This document shows positions 39,656-50,759 of a stretch of 64,000 bases of DNA, one piece after another. The translations under genes and the position numbers were made by a program. This DNA comes from Moniliophthora roreri (lineage: Eukaryota > Basidiomycota > Agaricomycetes > Agaricales > Marasmiaceae). The stretch is taken from assembly GCA_001466705.2 (NCBI GenBank), contig LATX02000222.1:372001-436000 (forward strand). The letters run 5' to 3'. The notes below the pieces were generated by a model, which saw only the letters and a program-made list of their open reading frames with translations, had not been told where the DNA came from and made no database searches. Position 1 is the first letter of the stretch. Each line of letters begins with the position of its first letter.

Positions 39656-40568
39656 AGGTAGCCCACAACTGGTTCTGACACCCCTTACTAAGCAAAAGTG
39701 TGACAGATCTTCCCTCCAACATTAGACAATGTCAAACACTCCTGTAGCTAAAAGGCTCTGATAGAGGAAGACTTAGAGGAAGAGCTCTACCAGAACAGAT
39801 TTTTTAAAAGTGTCCTAGATACTATGTTATGTTACCAAAAACATTGTGACTTTTTAACACATTCTGAGTGATTTTAGGTTTTCAAGCATTGGGGAAATTT
39901 TGGATTTGACCTGTAATGTGACAAATCATGTGATCATGACATTGCCTTTTCCAGTAACTAGCTGTGCAAATTTTCTTCTTTTGCCAGCCAGACTTTGTTG
40001 CTCAGAAGTCTGCACTTGCAGAACTTGTTGAGTCTTGGGGCCATATTTGTGATTTCTACCCAAAGTATCATTGTGAACTGAACTTCATTGAACAGTACTG
40101 GGAGCCTCAAAACACAAGTACTGTGGCACACCTCTGACACCTGTTATGAAGAAGATGAGGGACAATGTGGTCAAGTCATTGGATAGTGTCTCATTGCTGA
40201 AGATCTGAAGGTATGTGGTCATTTTATCATTCTGAATAGCCTTACTGATGTCTTATTCACTCAGATTTGCAAACTGGTTAGCAAGATTCATACACACATA
40301 CTCTGAAGGTCTTTCAGAAAGCCAGGCCACATAAGCTAATAGACACTATTATGGGCACTGTACACTCCCTCCCAAGATGCTTGCAAAGGCTAGAGCTCAA
40401 ACATGGTTATTATAGATGTTTTACATGCTGTATATACCAACTCCTGACCTATACCCCTACTAAAATTTTTTCAAACTCATGCAATAATGATTTGACCTGT
40501 GACTGTGATGTGACATGGCATGACATGACAGCTTAGTAAGGGGTGTTGAAACCAGTTGCAGGCTACCT
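39656..40568 (+). mobile_element. Tc1/mariner-like deletion derivative with about 38 bp TIRs
   Basis: The left end AGGTAGCCCACAACTGGTT and the right end, read on the minus strand, AGGTAGCCTGCAACTGGTT continue as inverted repeats through ACACCCCTTACTAAGC, with a few transitions. TA flanks both ends (39654-39655 and 40569-40570). Inside, 39985-40390 is the C-terminal part of a DDE transposase: VESWGHICDFYPKYHCELNF followed by IEQYW, where the Glu would be the last catalytic residue, then FANWLARFIHTYSEGLSERQ after a further intron-like gap. Stops and the missing N-terminus make it non-autonomous. The transposase family is one I recall as common in mushrooms. Confidence 0.75.
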
Positions 40569-40570
40569 TA

Positions 40571-41878
40571 TTAGTAATACTACTTAAATACACTACACAA
40601 AAAGAGCTGATCTGTTGATCAGATTCTACTCCCCTACTGTCTATGTATATGTGGTGGTGTGCAGAGTGTGGTTCAGCATGATCAGAGTTGCTGTACTTAG
40701 ACTCTTACTTGAGTATTTTGCTCTGAATAAACATGTATTCATTTATTGATGTAGAGACTACAAAAGTAAATTTGTTTGATAATTCATTTTTATTGTGTGT
40801 TTTCTGGTTTATACTATCTCAATTAAGCCTAAGTACAACAGCTAATGCACTGAGGCAATAGTAAGACTACTCTGGAGTGATAACTCAAGCAATCAAAGAC
40901 TACAGTACCCCTTGTACTGGATACAACTCTCTTGGTTGTAATTTGTAACACACTTAAGCAGGAAAACTTCTATTTCAAATGTAGCCTGAGCCCTCTCTAA
41001 GCTGCATTGACACTAGCAAAACACTAGCTGCCTTCAGAAAGCCACCAAAACTCTCTGATACAAAGTCTTCTCTTGACTTGAAAACGGCTATCTGCTAAAG
41101 CACAGAACAAATATCTGGCTTTGCTGTCACTATCAGTATATAGTCTTATATCTCAACTAGGTCTACTCTGAGTCTCTAGGGCCTAACATGATGAGGAAAA
41201 TCTGATTGAATGTAATTCTCTACACAAACAATAGCCACATACAATCATATAGTGGTGGAGCAGATTCCTCTTGCTCCCACCTACAAAATAGCTGTCCTTA
41301 TATACTGCTGGAAACAAATATTTACAGTAAAATTATAATAACAGATATATATCATACAGGTCACAAAATGAACATATATAGGTTCAATTCTATGTCACAA
41401 TAGTAATCTCATACTGTATATAGGTATGTGGGTCACCAATAAATACAATCTTGGGTATCAGAAGCATGACTCAAGCTAGGCCCTCCATGTGGTATAATAT
41501 GGGTATCTATGTTCAGAATCCATTGCAACTGCATAGAAGCTCCTTGCTCTATTTTTCAATGGTTAGAAATACTCTCTACTCCTGTACAGATCATCAAATA
41601 TTTCCTATCTCCTCATGGTTCTCATCTTATCCATCTGTTTTATCACTATCTTTCTATCTTGGAGTGATCATCTTTTCACTATCTCTAAATGCAGAGTAAT
41701 TATATATTTGTTTAAAATATTCATTCTTTGATCTGGTTTAGATATCATTGTTTCTCTCTTGATATATCATAGGTATTATCCTGAGCTTGAATGAATTCTC
41801 TAAGAGTAAATGAAAGTTGATTAAAAGTAAAATATCCCCTTGGTACACCATATATATATTCAACTATCAGTGTGTCTC
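40571..41878 (-). mobile_element. LTR-like repeat A, copy 5
   Basis: Reverse-oriented A repeat. The TATA-like segment appears near 41285-41305 as the reverse complement of gtatataaggacag. It aligns with copy 1 from its right end inwards. Its promoter-distal end is truncated near 41878, where the Tc1-like remnant begins. Confidence 0.65.
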
Positions 41879-41879
41879 T

Positions 41880-44220
41880 TTTACTGCCATTTGCAGAACA
41901 TAGGGCACACCCAGGTTTTTGACAATGTGTGACTGATTCCAATCTTCTGGCCCAATTTTCCAGTCTAAGGTTCCAATTTATAAGTGGGCACCAGGTGACA
42001 TGTCACTGTTCTTTCAACTTCAGCACCTGTTCTTCATGCCTTATAAAAAACAAATCTACCCTCTACAGAATGCCTATTCTCCAGATCTCAAGCACCAGGT
42101 GATTCATCAAGCCTTTACTCTTGGCAAATCTGGCACCCAGATTGCTATCAACCTCAATATGCCTCTTCATGTTGTTCAGTGAGTAAAACAGACTTGGTGT
42201 GAGCTAGGCATGGTAAAGAATGGTCAGGATTACTATCTCCTGAGCAAACAAAGGTGCATGAATCTCTTTTCTTGCTTACAATGATATTGGCCTCACATTC
42301 TTATTTGCAGTTTCTCATTGCTCTGCTCAAGCATTCTCCAGACATGTATCTTGACAAAGCCCAAGAGCAGCTACTCTATCAGCATGGTATTTGGATCTCT
42401 CTTGCTGCATTATCAAGGACTTTGAGGTGCTGATATGCATAACTTTTACCTTTTATTTCACATACAAATAGAGAATATTTTGCACTTTTATGGTTGAAAA
42501 TGAAGTATACAAGGGAATTGAGGACTAGTGTGAGCCCTGAGCAGCTGATCAAAGCAAGTAGTAGAGATGGATACAAAATATTAGCAGAGTAATGGTTGAC
42601 AGTAGGCCATACAGAGGTACCTGACCACTACTAGTATGAAAATAAACAGCGAATCTGAACACAGAGGAGCATCCTGAAACCTGTAGGGAACCACACTGCA
42701 TTATACCTCTCTATTGAAAGCATACCAAAGGGGATATTTTCACTTTTAATAATATTTTCAATCCACACCCAACTTGAAAGAAGAATAAAAGCCTTCAATA
42801 ATATATTAATGAGAATATTACCAAGAAACAGATATGAAACAGAGAATGACAAATTATTGGCAGGAGATACTTGAGATACTGATATCAAATTGGATAAATG
42901 AAAGAGATGATTGGCTACTGGAAAAGGTGCCTGTATCATGGAAAAGCAGAAGACAAAGCTGTATAATGAAAAGATAGCATGGCTGGGCTTATGCATATAC
43001 TTTAGACATGAAAATAGAAGGATATTACACGTCCACAGAGCATATGACAGTAGATGGAGAAGGAAGGAACCATGTGGAGTGGCATGGAGGTATAATATTT
43101 TCAAACAGAATTGGGAGGAGAGCCATTTGACAGAGAAAATTGCAAACAATTGGTGTCAGAAGACTGCACAATCATCATAGAAAAGAATAAAAGAGTTTAT
43201 GGCTATGAAGCACCTGACTGCAATCAGACACTGTGACAGAGAAATTACCTGACACAGCTCAGTTTATATAATATTTAGCACTCAACTCAATTTTATTTGT
43301 ATGTGTGACAGATATATTAGATTATTTATGTTGTAGGGTATATAAGGGAACATGTTTTGTAGGTGGAAAGCAGAAGAGATACTGGCCACCAAGTACCAGA
43401 GTGTATGAGGTTGTTCAGGTAGAAGAGCTACTAGCAATCAGTATTTTTTCAACCACTTCGGGCCCTAGCTTATTTAGTTGTGCAAGAGGCACAGGCTAGT
43501 TGAGACCTGAGAAGTGAGCATTGCAAAGACTGAATTAACAACTTTTACTTGGAAATTGGATGTGAACCCTCAGAATATCTTGTTTTTGGTGATGAAGTGG
43601 CTGTCAACATTCTGACTACATATCAACAGAATGGATGGGGAATAAAAGGTTTGAAAGTTCATAGGCAGTGTGATTTTGTTTAGAGAACATGGTGAGTAGT
43701 TGCATATGTCTCCACCATTGAGTACCCACTGATTATTTGACAGTTATTTCCTCCTACCTGTGCTCACAATAGATGGACTCATCTATAGCCTTGTTAAGAT
43801 TGGAGGCTATAATGGCAAAGAATTTACACAATGGCTTGAAGGTCTATTTGAAGTTATGAATCTATATCCAGGTCCTTACAGTGTGCTTGTCCTTGATAAT
43901 TGCCACATCCATCATGTTCCTGGTGTCAAAGAGATGTGTGAGGAGTGGTAGGTTATCTTTCTTGTTCATAGAGTTCAGCATGCTAATATTTCTCCCAGAG
44001 GTATCAAGCTGATTTATCTTCCACTGTACTGTCCCCATCTAAATCCTGTGGAAGAGTCTTTTTCTTTTGTAAAGAGCTATATACATTGTCATAGACACAA
44101 ACTTCAAGATATCATAGAGACCAGTGATCCAATTGACCTATTTTTATTTCTATATAATATGTTAGATCAAATTACACCTATAGTGGTGAGGGAATGGTTC
44201 AGACATTCAGAATATATATA
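41880..44220 (+). pseudogene. Tc1/mariner (IS630-like) transposase split by repeat C
   Basis: The N-terminal helix-turn-helix part is at about 42045-42430 (AYSPDLKHQVIHQAFTLGKS, then FLIALLKHSPDMYLDKAQEQ). The catalytic part is at about 43511-44220: VFGDEVAVNILTTY with the first Asp, LVLDNCHIHHV with the second,  and YLPLYCPHLNPVEESFSFVK with the final Glu. With one intron-like gap removed, 34 residues separate the last two acidic residues, so it is DD34E. Two introns with GT..AG ends (about 43688-43740 and 43948-44000) appear retained. Repeat C copy 3 interrupts the gene. Premature stops show it is dead. The left end may be the TIR (tgccatttgcagaac); no right TIR was found. Confidence 0.75.
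42431..43510 (+). mobile_element. LTR-like repeat C, copy 3 (3' truncated)
   Basis: It begins TGATATGCAT and aligns with copy C1 to GAGACCTGA, lacking the last 500 bp or so. It lies within the Tc1-like transposase, between its DNA-binding and catalytic parts. CpG loss is more advanced than in C1. Confidence 0.7.
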
Positions 44221-44227
44221 GAGTATA

Positions 44228-46947
44228 CTAGTTATGGTTCTTTTGACATTTATCAACATCTTTCATCTCCTTTGTAATCCTCCCTAATAAGAAGTAAGCA
44301 TTTTCCATCAAAAGACCAAACTCTGGAGAGGTCAGCTGGCCAATAGTTAACTTGGACAGTTTGTCAATGTTATAGAAGTCCTTGCTCTCAAAGATGTCAA
44401 TAAAGTTGTTGAGGTTCTGCCTGGGGTGCTTTTCATGGAGTGCTACTAAGAAACTAGCAATCTCAGGGTAAGGGTTACTATTGTCATCTGGGCTGTCACT
44501 GGAGGGTAAATGAGTGATAGAACTCTCTGTTGCATGGAATTGCCAAGTAGGGGATACTGGATAGGTGCTCAGGGAAGGTAGAAGCACTCTGTCAACTAGA
44601 TGCAGCAGGAGCAGTGTCATTGCCACTACTATCTGGGAGTCTGGATTAGCTGCTAAAGGTAGAGGTGGAGGTGGAGGCAGAGTAGGCATAACTGGAGTGA
44701 TACTTGGGCCACTTTGATGAAATTCCAGGAATAGATCATTTCTTGGTATATAGAGTAACACTATATGTTCTGTTTGCCTGAGAGTAATGAGACATAGGAA
44801 AGTATGGACTAGCATTGTGACTTACTAGTGCTGCTGCCCATCCCTAGAGCTGGTTGATCATAAGATGAACATGTTGACTGCCAAGGCCAACCTTGCACAT
44901 AACCTCCTTTCCACACATCTGACGCTTGCCTAGCTCCTTTTTGAGCATTCCCATAAATCCTTTCTCCTTCTGCATCTAATCTTCACTCCCACCCTCATTA
45001 TTATCATTGGCATCTGAAACCCATTTAAGATCGAGAATTTGTACATTGGCTTTTTTCTTTCTTTCTGCCACTCAGTTTGCCTGTGAGAGTTGAGTCAAAA
45101 ATGATTTCTGGTGCTTCTTCAGGGCAGCAGCAAGTGAATTGAGATACTATTATGGAAAGATAAGTGTCATGAGTTGCTGTTAATATGGCAAACCTAGAAA
45201 AGACCCAATTTTATTTATTTACATTACTTTTGAATCAGAACACTATAATATAACATGAGATAATGGGTAATAAGGACTAGAGTGAGCCCAGTCTGCTAGT
45301 CATTGCCTTAGAGAAGCTATGGTGCCTTGGAAAGTATGAAGAGCTATATGATATGCTATACAGAGGTGTCTAAGCTGTACTTTCTGACCTATCTATGTAT
45401 CAGATACAATGAGACATACAAAGAATATCCAATACATAATAAGTCTAAATTAAGACCAAGTGTGCATTGTCAAAGGAGATAGAAACAGTAACAGCAAGTT
45501 CCAACCTTGGAAACTTTGGCATCTAGACTACTGGGAATGTGTAGATGCTAGAAAAAGGGAAATGCTGTAAGAAATGGGATGGATACAACCATCTGCTCAT
45601 AGATATCTAACTTAGAAAAGAGAAAATACAAATTATAGAGTCCAGAACACCTGGAGACATAGATACCCATGCAGATATGGTCAGATACTCTAGTGGCCAG
45701 ACTCTGTGACATCTGAATATTCCCTCTTTTAGTATCTCAGTCACTCATTTAATATTTCCTGAATTATCAGACATCATTTATATTTTTTCTGTAGATATAT
45801 TCCATGGACTGTATATAAGGACAGCTAGATATTCATACATACTCAAGTAACTCTACCCCCTCTGATTGTGAATACATGATGAGTTTGTTTGATGTATAAT
45901 TTTGTGTGCTATTCCAGTTTTGCTTCCTCACTTTAGGCCCTGGAGATTGGTTCTGAGTGACTCCAGAGAGATAGACATCTGATAATGAACTTGCATCGTA
46001 AGAGATAAGAGTAACATCTTGGGTGCATCATAGCACTTTTCCAAGAGACACTTTACACCAAGGAGCCTTGGGCACTTGAAGTGTGGCCTGCATTGGGTAT
46101 CAGGTTGTGACACACTTAAAGTCTTAGCAAAGGGTGTGCCTGCACTGAACTCTTTGTAGAAACTAGTCTAGGACCTTTTCCAGTATGCTGTGTGCTGTAG
46201 TTGTCTTAAAGAAGTCTTGAACTCTGTAGGGTCAGACTATATCAGCTATTGAGTCTTTGTACAGGACTATAGCTCTTGTGTTTGTGCTTTGTGCACTGTG
46301 TTCTTTGTGTTTTATATGTGTGTTTGTGAAATAAACCCATTTATACTCCTTTGGAGGTGAACATGAGGAAGTAGATTACTTCAATAAGAGAAAATCAATC
46401 TAGCTAAGAGTTTTGTTGGCATTCTAAGTGTGGGAACTCTGATCATGCCAATCTACACTTGCACAACAACCTGAGTTAGACTTTTGGAGGTTATCTTTTG
46501 GGTAGTTTTCCACTAGTCTTGTCTTAGACAAATTACCATCACAAGTAAGTGTTTTCTTACCAGTTCACTGACCAAAATGTAAACATGTTCAGGCTGCTTT
46601 TTCTTCTTCACACTCAATATTGCATCCTCTACACATCCTTTCCAATCATCTTCTGTCTGAAGCTGTATGGGTTGAAATTTAGAGTTGGGATTGCCAAGCT
46701 TGTACTCTAGGTCAGATTTGCAGGCAAATTCTTCACATCCTATTGTTAAGTATACCAAAGTGGTGAGCTCTTTGAAATTTGCATCTGGCAGAATTGTTTT
46801 ACAGAGTAAGCTTCCACCAGGTATTGAAATATAGACAACAAGACCTATGAGATATGTGAGCAAGAATATTCTGCATTGTGAAGGTAAGACCATATGAATT
46901 GGCTCTTCATCTTCAACAGGTGTGGATAACAATGTCTGCTTGGGATG
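44228..46947 (-). pseudogene. Decayed basidiomycete protein of unknown function, split by repeat B
   Basis: The 5' part is 46947-46536: it includes TIGCEEFACKSDLEYKLGNP, then IQLQTEDDWKGCVEDAILSV. The 3' part is 45180-44228: YLNSLAAALKK, a Cys-containing segment near 44880-44940, a Pro-rich run, then NPYPEIASFLVALHEKHPRQ and a SAM-like helical tail. I recall this architecture from many uncharacterised mushroom proteins, often in repeat-rich loci, but have no function for it. Repeat B copy 5 lies inside what reads as an intron: donor GTAAGA after SEL and acceptor CCATAATAG before YLNSL. In-frame TGA and TAG codons, several at former CpG or CAG positions, mark decay. The 5' end is cut by the TIR-like repeat at 46948. 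Confidence 0.6.
45181..46535 (+). mobile_element. LTR-like repeat B, copy 5
   Basis: It begins TAATATGG and ends CAAATTA on the plus strand and is about 1.35 kb, with an internal deletion relative to copy 1. The TATA-like tgtatataaggacagctag is at about 45810. It sits within an intron of the decayed gene on the minus strand. No clear target duplication is visible here. Confidence 0.65.
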
Positions 46948-47266
46948 CATCAGCAAAATGGACACCTAAAGATAATATATTATAATGTATTTTGCTCATT
47001 TTAGTCCATTGTAATAGATTAAAATCAAGCAATGCTATTACAATACATTAAAATGCATTAAAATGAGACTGGTGTTATTATAATCCATTAAAATACAATA
47101 AAATGGGATGGTATTATTATAGTACATTAAAATGCAATAAAATGGAATGGTATTATTATAGTGTATTAAAATGCAATAAAATGAGACAGAGTTATTATAA
47201 TGTAGTAAAATAGATTGTAACAGGGGCAATCAAAACAGTGCATTTTTATGCCTTCTAGAGGACAGG
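46948..47266. repeat. Partial copy of the TA-flanked composite element
   Basis: It starts CATCAGCAAAATGGACACCT and is nearly identical to 48021-48344, including four tandem units of 39-40 bp beginning ATTAAAATGC. It ends at the N at 47267. The 750 bp that follow show nothing recognisable. Either this is a recent partial duplication or a collapsed repeat in the assembly. Confidence 0.7.
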
Positions 47267-48020
47267 NGCTGGACACATGATAAGCACAAGCTGGTTCATA
47301 TTTAGTTTCTGACTTTTGAAGGGAGTACTAGCTGACTTGAGTCTTCAGAAGGAGTTCATTGACTTGCGCGACGCTTGAACGGTTGAAGTTCTTTAGTTGA
47401 TCGATAGACATGGATTCCCAGCTTTTGCATCTCTACATGTATATGTACATACTAGTTGACGGGGAGGGGAAAACTCTTGTGATCTGTTGCAAAGTCCTTA
47501 GTAACTTATATGTCAGTGTTGAATCCGGCAATCAGATTCCTAACACGGCTTTTGATTCCCAAGATACCATTGGCAAAAGTAGCCCTTGGAGCTTGAAGCA
47601 CAAACATATACTATAAGTTGAATTGAATAATTTGGCAGCTATAATAAAGGATAATCCATGGCTATCTCACTGCATCCTGATGGGTGGCCAGCTCATTCAA
47701 TATTGTCTCAGTGTTCATTAAACAGATTCCCTATGGCTCTAATGCAAAATCTTTCAGCAGTGTCCTATTGACAATTTCATTCCTTATCCTTCAGAAACCA
47801 TTTGGGTTTTAGAAAAGGTGCACAGGTGTGTGGCCACTGTTGTTGTGGAAGCAATTTTTTAAAGCATAATTACAGGTATTGGTGAGAAGTCTCAATCAGA
47901 ACACCTAGTTTATAGACTAAAATCACTATTCTATTTTCTTCTGACCAGGAGGAGTTTTGTCATAGCATCAAGCTAGTGACAAAAACAAAGATATAACTTA
48001 CTGCTGAAGCATTATAGGTA

Positions 48021-48783
48021 CATCAGCAAAATGGACACCTAAATATAATAAATTATAATGTATTTTGCTGATTTTAGTCCATTGTAATAGATTAAAATCA
48101 AGCAATGCTATTACAATACATTAAAATGCATTAAAATGAGACTGGTGTTATTATAATCCATTAAAATACAATAAAATGGGATGGTATTATTATAGTACAT
48201 TAAAATGCAATAAAATGGGATGGTATTATTATAGTGTATTAAAATGCAATAAAATGAGACAGAGTTATTATAATGTAGTAAAATAGATTGTAACAGAGGC
48301 AATCAAAACAGTGCGTTTTTATGCCTTCCAGAGGACAGGGAGAGGACTCTATAAAGTGAAGGGAAGCTTTTGGTTGGGGATTTGATCAATAGAAACAGCA
48401 AGGGGGTGGAGATAGGTCTTTTGAGTAAGGGGATATATTGCACTATGTGTGGTGGTAAGTACATGGCACTGTGGTACAGTGGTCTTGAGCACTCTGCATC
48501 AGCCAAGGTTGCTGACTAATCCACCTTGAGGTTGAGGGTTTGACTCACGGGTGTTGCAACAAATAAACATTATTTCTTTTTGTCCCCGACCCCCAGGTGG
48601 GGCCGATGCATTATAATGGCTGAAATACATTATAACCATTTTGCTTCATTTTAATCCATTAAAATAAAGGAACAACAATTATATTACATTAAAATACACT
48701 ATAATGATTATAATGTATTTTGGCCATTATAATGTATTTCACTCATTTTATTCCAATATATTTAGGTGTCCATTTTGCTGATG
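48021..48783. mobile_element. TA-flanked composite non-autonomous element
   Basis: The terminal inverted repeats are CATCAGCAAAATGGACACCT on the left and its reverse complement at the right end (48764-48783), continuing for several more AT-rich bases. TA flanks both sides (48019-48020, 48784-48785), as for Tc1/mariner superfamily targets. The left half holds four 39-40 bp tandem units (about 48119-48275). The middle holds a tRNA-like stretch: TGGTACAGTGG at 48472-48482 resembles an A box and GGTTTGACTC at 48537-48546 a decayed B box, with a T run beyond. The right arm is rich in ATTATAATG-type inverted motifs. There is no coding potential. Confidence 0.7.
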
Positions 48784-48785
48784 TA

Positions 48786-50755
48786 GCTTTAGATAATGGT
48801 TCTCTGCAAAAAAAAAAAGCTAAGAAGGTGGAAAGCAGAAAGATAAAAAAGGGTCCATCCTCTTGAACATGAAAATAAATATTTATCTTGTAAAGGAAGT
48901 TTAGAAAGCATTTTCTGTGTAAGTATTTCTCATTTGGCTTCTTTTTGCAAGTTTAGAGCCTTTGTTAGGCCAATGTATACTCTTAAGGCTGGCCCGAAAC
49001 TGGTAATAATATTATATATAAGTTCCATCAACAGTAGGTATTTCTAGCACAAATTTAAAATGGCTGCAAAAAATGCAGACAGAAATGGTGAAGAATAAGC
49101 CAGAATGCATGTGGGAAAGTTAGGCCAGCTGCTGCAAGCTTATTTTCTGTATAAACAGGATAATGTATACTTTTCAAATCACATGAGATTGGGCCTTGTT
49201 GAGGCAGGAGCTGAACCTGAAGTAGATACTTGCATGAAATCTATACTACATCTATACTACAAAAAAATACAAGGCAGAGACATAAGGTTTTTCTAGAGTA
49301 AAGAATTTTGCAGCTCCCAGAGGAATGTAGTAGGATAACAGATAAAATAAGCATGGTGCCTGCTCATCACCCTGCCTCTGGTGGGCTCCTCACAGGCCCA
49401 TACTGCTACTAAAGAATCTTGATATAGTAGCTCATATCGAGTTGTTGGTCATGTAGTAGGAAAAACAGAAAAATAAGCAAGCTCTAATACTTATACTATC
49501 TACTGAGGCCAGCATGGTAGTGGTTTGATGAAAGTGGAGAATGCCATAAAGGACAAGTCCTTTAACAGAGACCTTTACTGTCAAGAGTATTGAGCTATTA
49601 GAAGCTGAAACATGTCGAGGTAATCTTGTCAAAAACTAAGATGTATAAACAGAAAATGGGACAGTGATTCTGGAAACAAACATAGACATAAGAGGCAAAG
49701 ACAAGAAAGTGAAAGGTGTTTGGTATTGTAGACAAAATTACCCATGAGGCACATGAAGTTATACATATATAGGTATTTACTAGTGTTGACAATTTTGCTC
49801 ATGTGAGTGTTGTCATATACAGCTGAACCTTCAGGTTCAGCAATCACTATGACAGACACTATTGATCCATTTGGCAATAATCATTGAATTTGGGATTCTA
49901 GATATTAAAGGAGAAATGGAGTCCAGAGGAGATGAGTTGGGCAGTTGCATTATAAAGGCTTTTTTAGATTGGAACTATAGTTTTCATCTTCCAGAGTGTT
50001 GTGTCTAAAGCTAGTGTCCCATCTGCTGTAGGAACCTTGCTCAAATGGTGTATATTTTGCAAATAGTATAAGCACAAGCTCTGAATTGAGTATTATTCTC
50101 AGATTTATTACTACAAGTACCTGTAAGCCAATTATTACTAAAAACTAGTTTTTCTGACACTTGCAGTGAAAACTCCCTTAATCATAGTGCCATTGGCCTT
50201 GATCTTAATGGCTTCTGCCTTTTGACTTCAGAATTGAAAAGTGACTGGATCAATACATGTGATTCTTAACAGATATCTAGCAAACTTTGTTAATTAGCAG
50301 ACTATATTGTCCATACTATTAGAACAATAACAGTAGCAGTTTTCACTTTAAAACTAACCCTAACAGCCTACTATATGCTTTCTCTTAGAATCTTTTGACC
50401 TTTTGAGAACCTTTGTAAGTGTATTCTGTAGTTTAAGCTTCAGCAGTAGATATAAATTGATTAGATAAATAGCTTACCTTTATTTTTTCCCTAATCCTCC
50501 ATTCTTTTGAAGTTTTAGTTTGTAAATTATCTGCAGATATTTGATCTTTAGATTAATCAGCTAGCAAGGAAAATAGCAGTAAAAGAAATTCATACACTTA
50601 GCCATACAGATTCCATTATATATTGATATGATTGGTGTATCTCCAGAATCAATACAAGGTTGAGTAGATGCATGAGCCTCAATGACTAGGCTTGAGGAAC
50701 TAGCAGTGGCTTCAGACAATAACTGTGCATCTGATAAAGATTCTAGTTGATATTA
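48786..50755. other. AT-rich decayed stretch
   Basis: Almost no CpG is present. Short frames on both strands have no recognisable domain. A minus-strand tract near 49870-49430 looks faintly coding (PNGSIVSVIVIAEPEGSAVY) but I cannot assign it. It is probably old transposon or gene debris. Confidence 0.4.
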
Positions 50756-50759
50756 ATAC

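Noticed and set aside
47038..47229. Minus-strand frame with 13-residue repeats (HYNNTIPFYCILM), also at 48111-48302
   Set aside because: It comes from the 39 bp tandem repeat, which keeps frame by length; it is not a gene.
48465..48560. A functional tRNA gene
   Set aside because: The A- and B-box-like motifs are present but I could not fold a proper acceptor or anticodon stem, so it is at best tRNA-derived.
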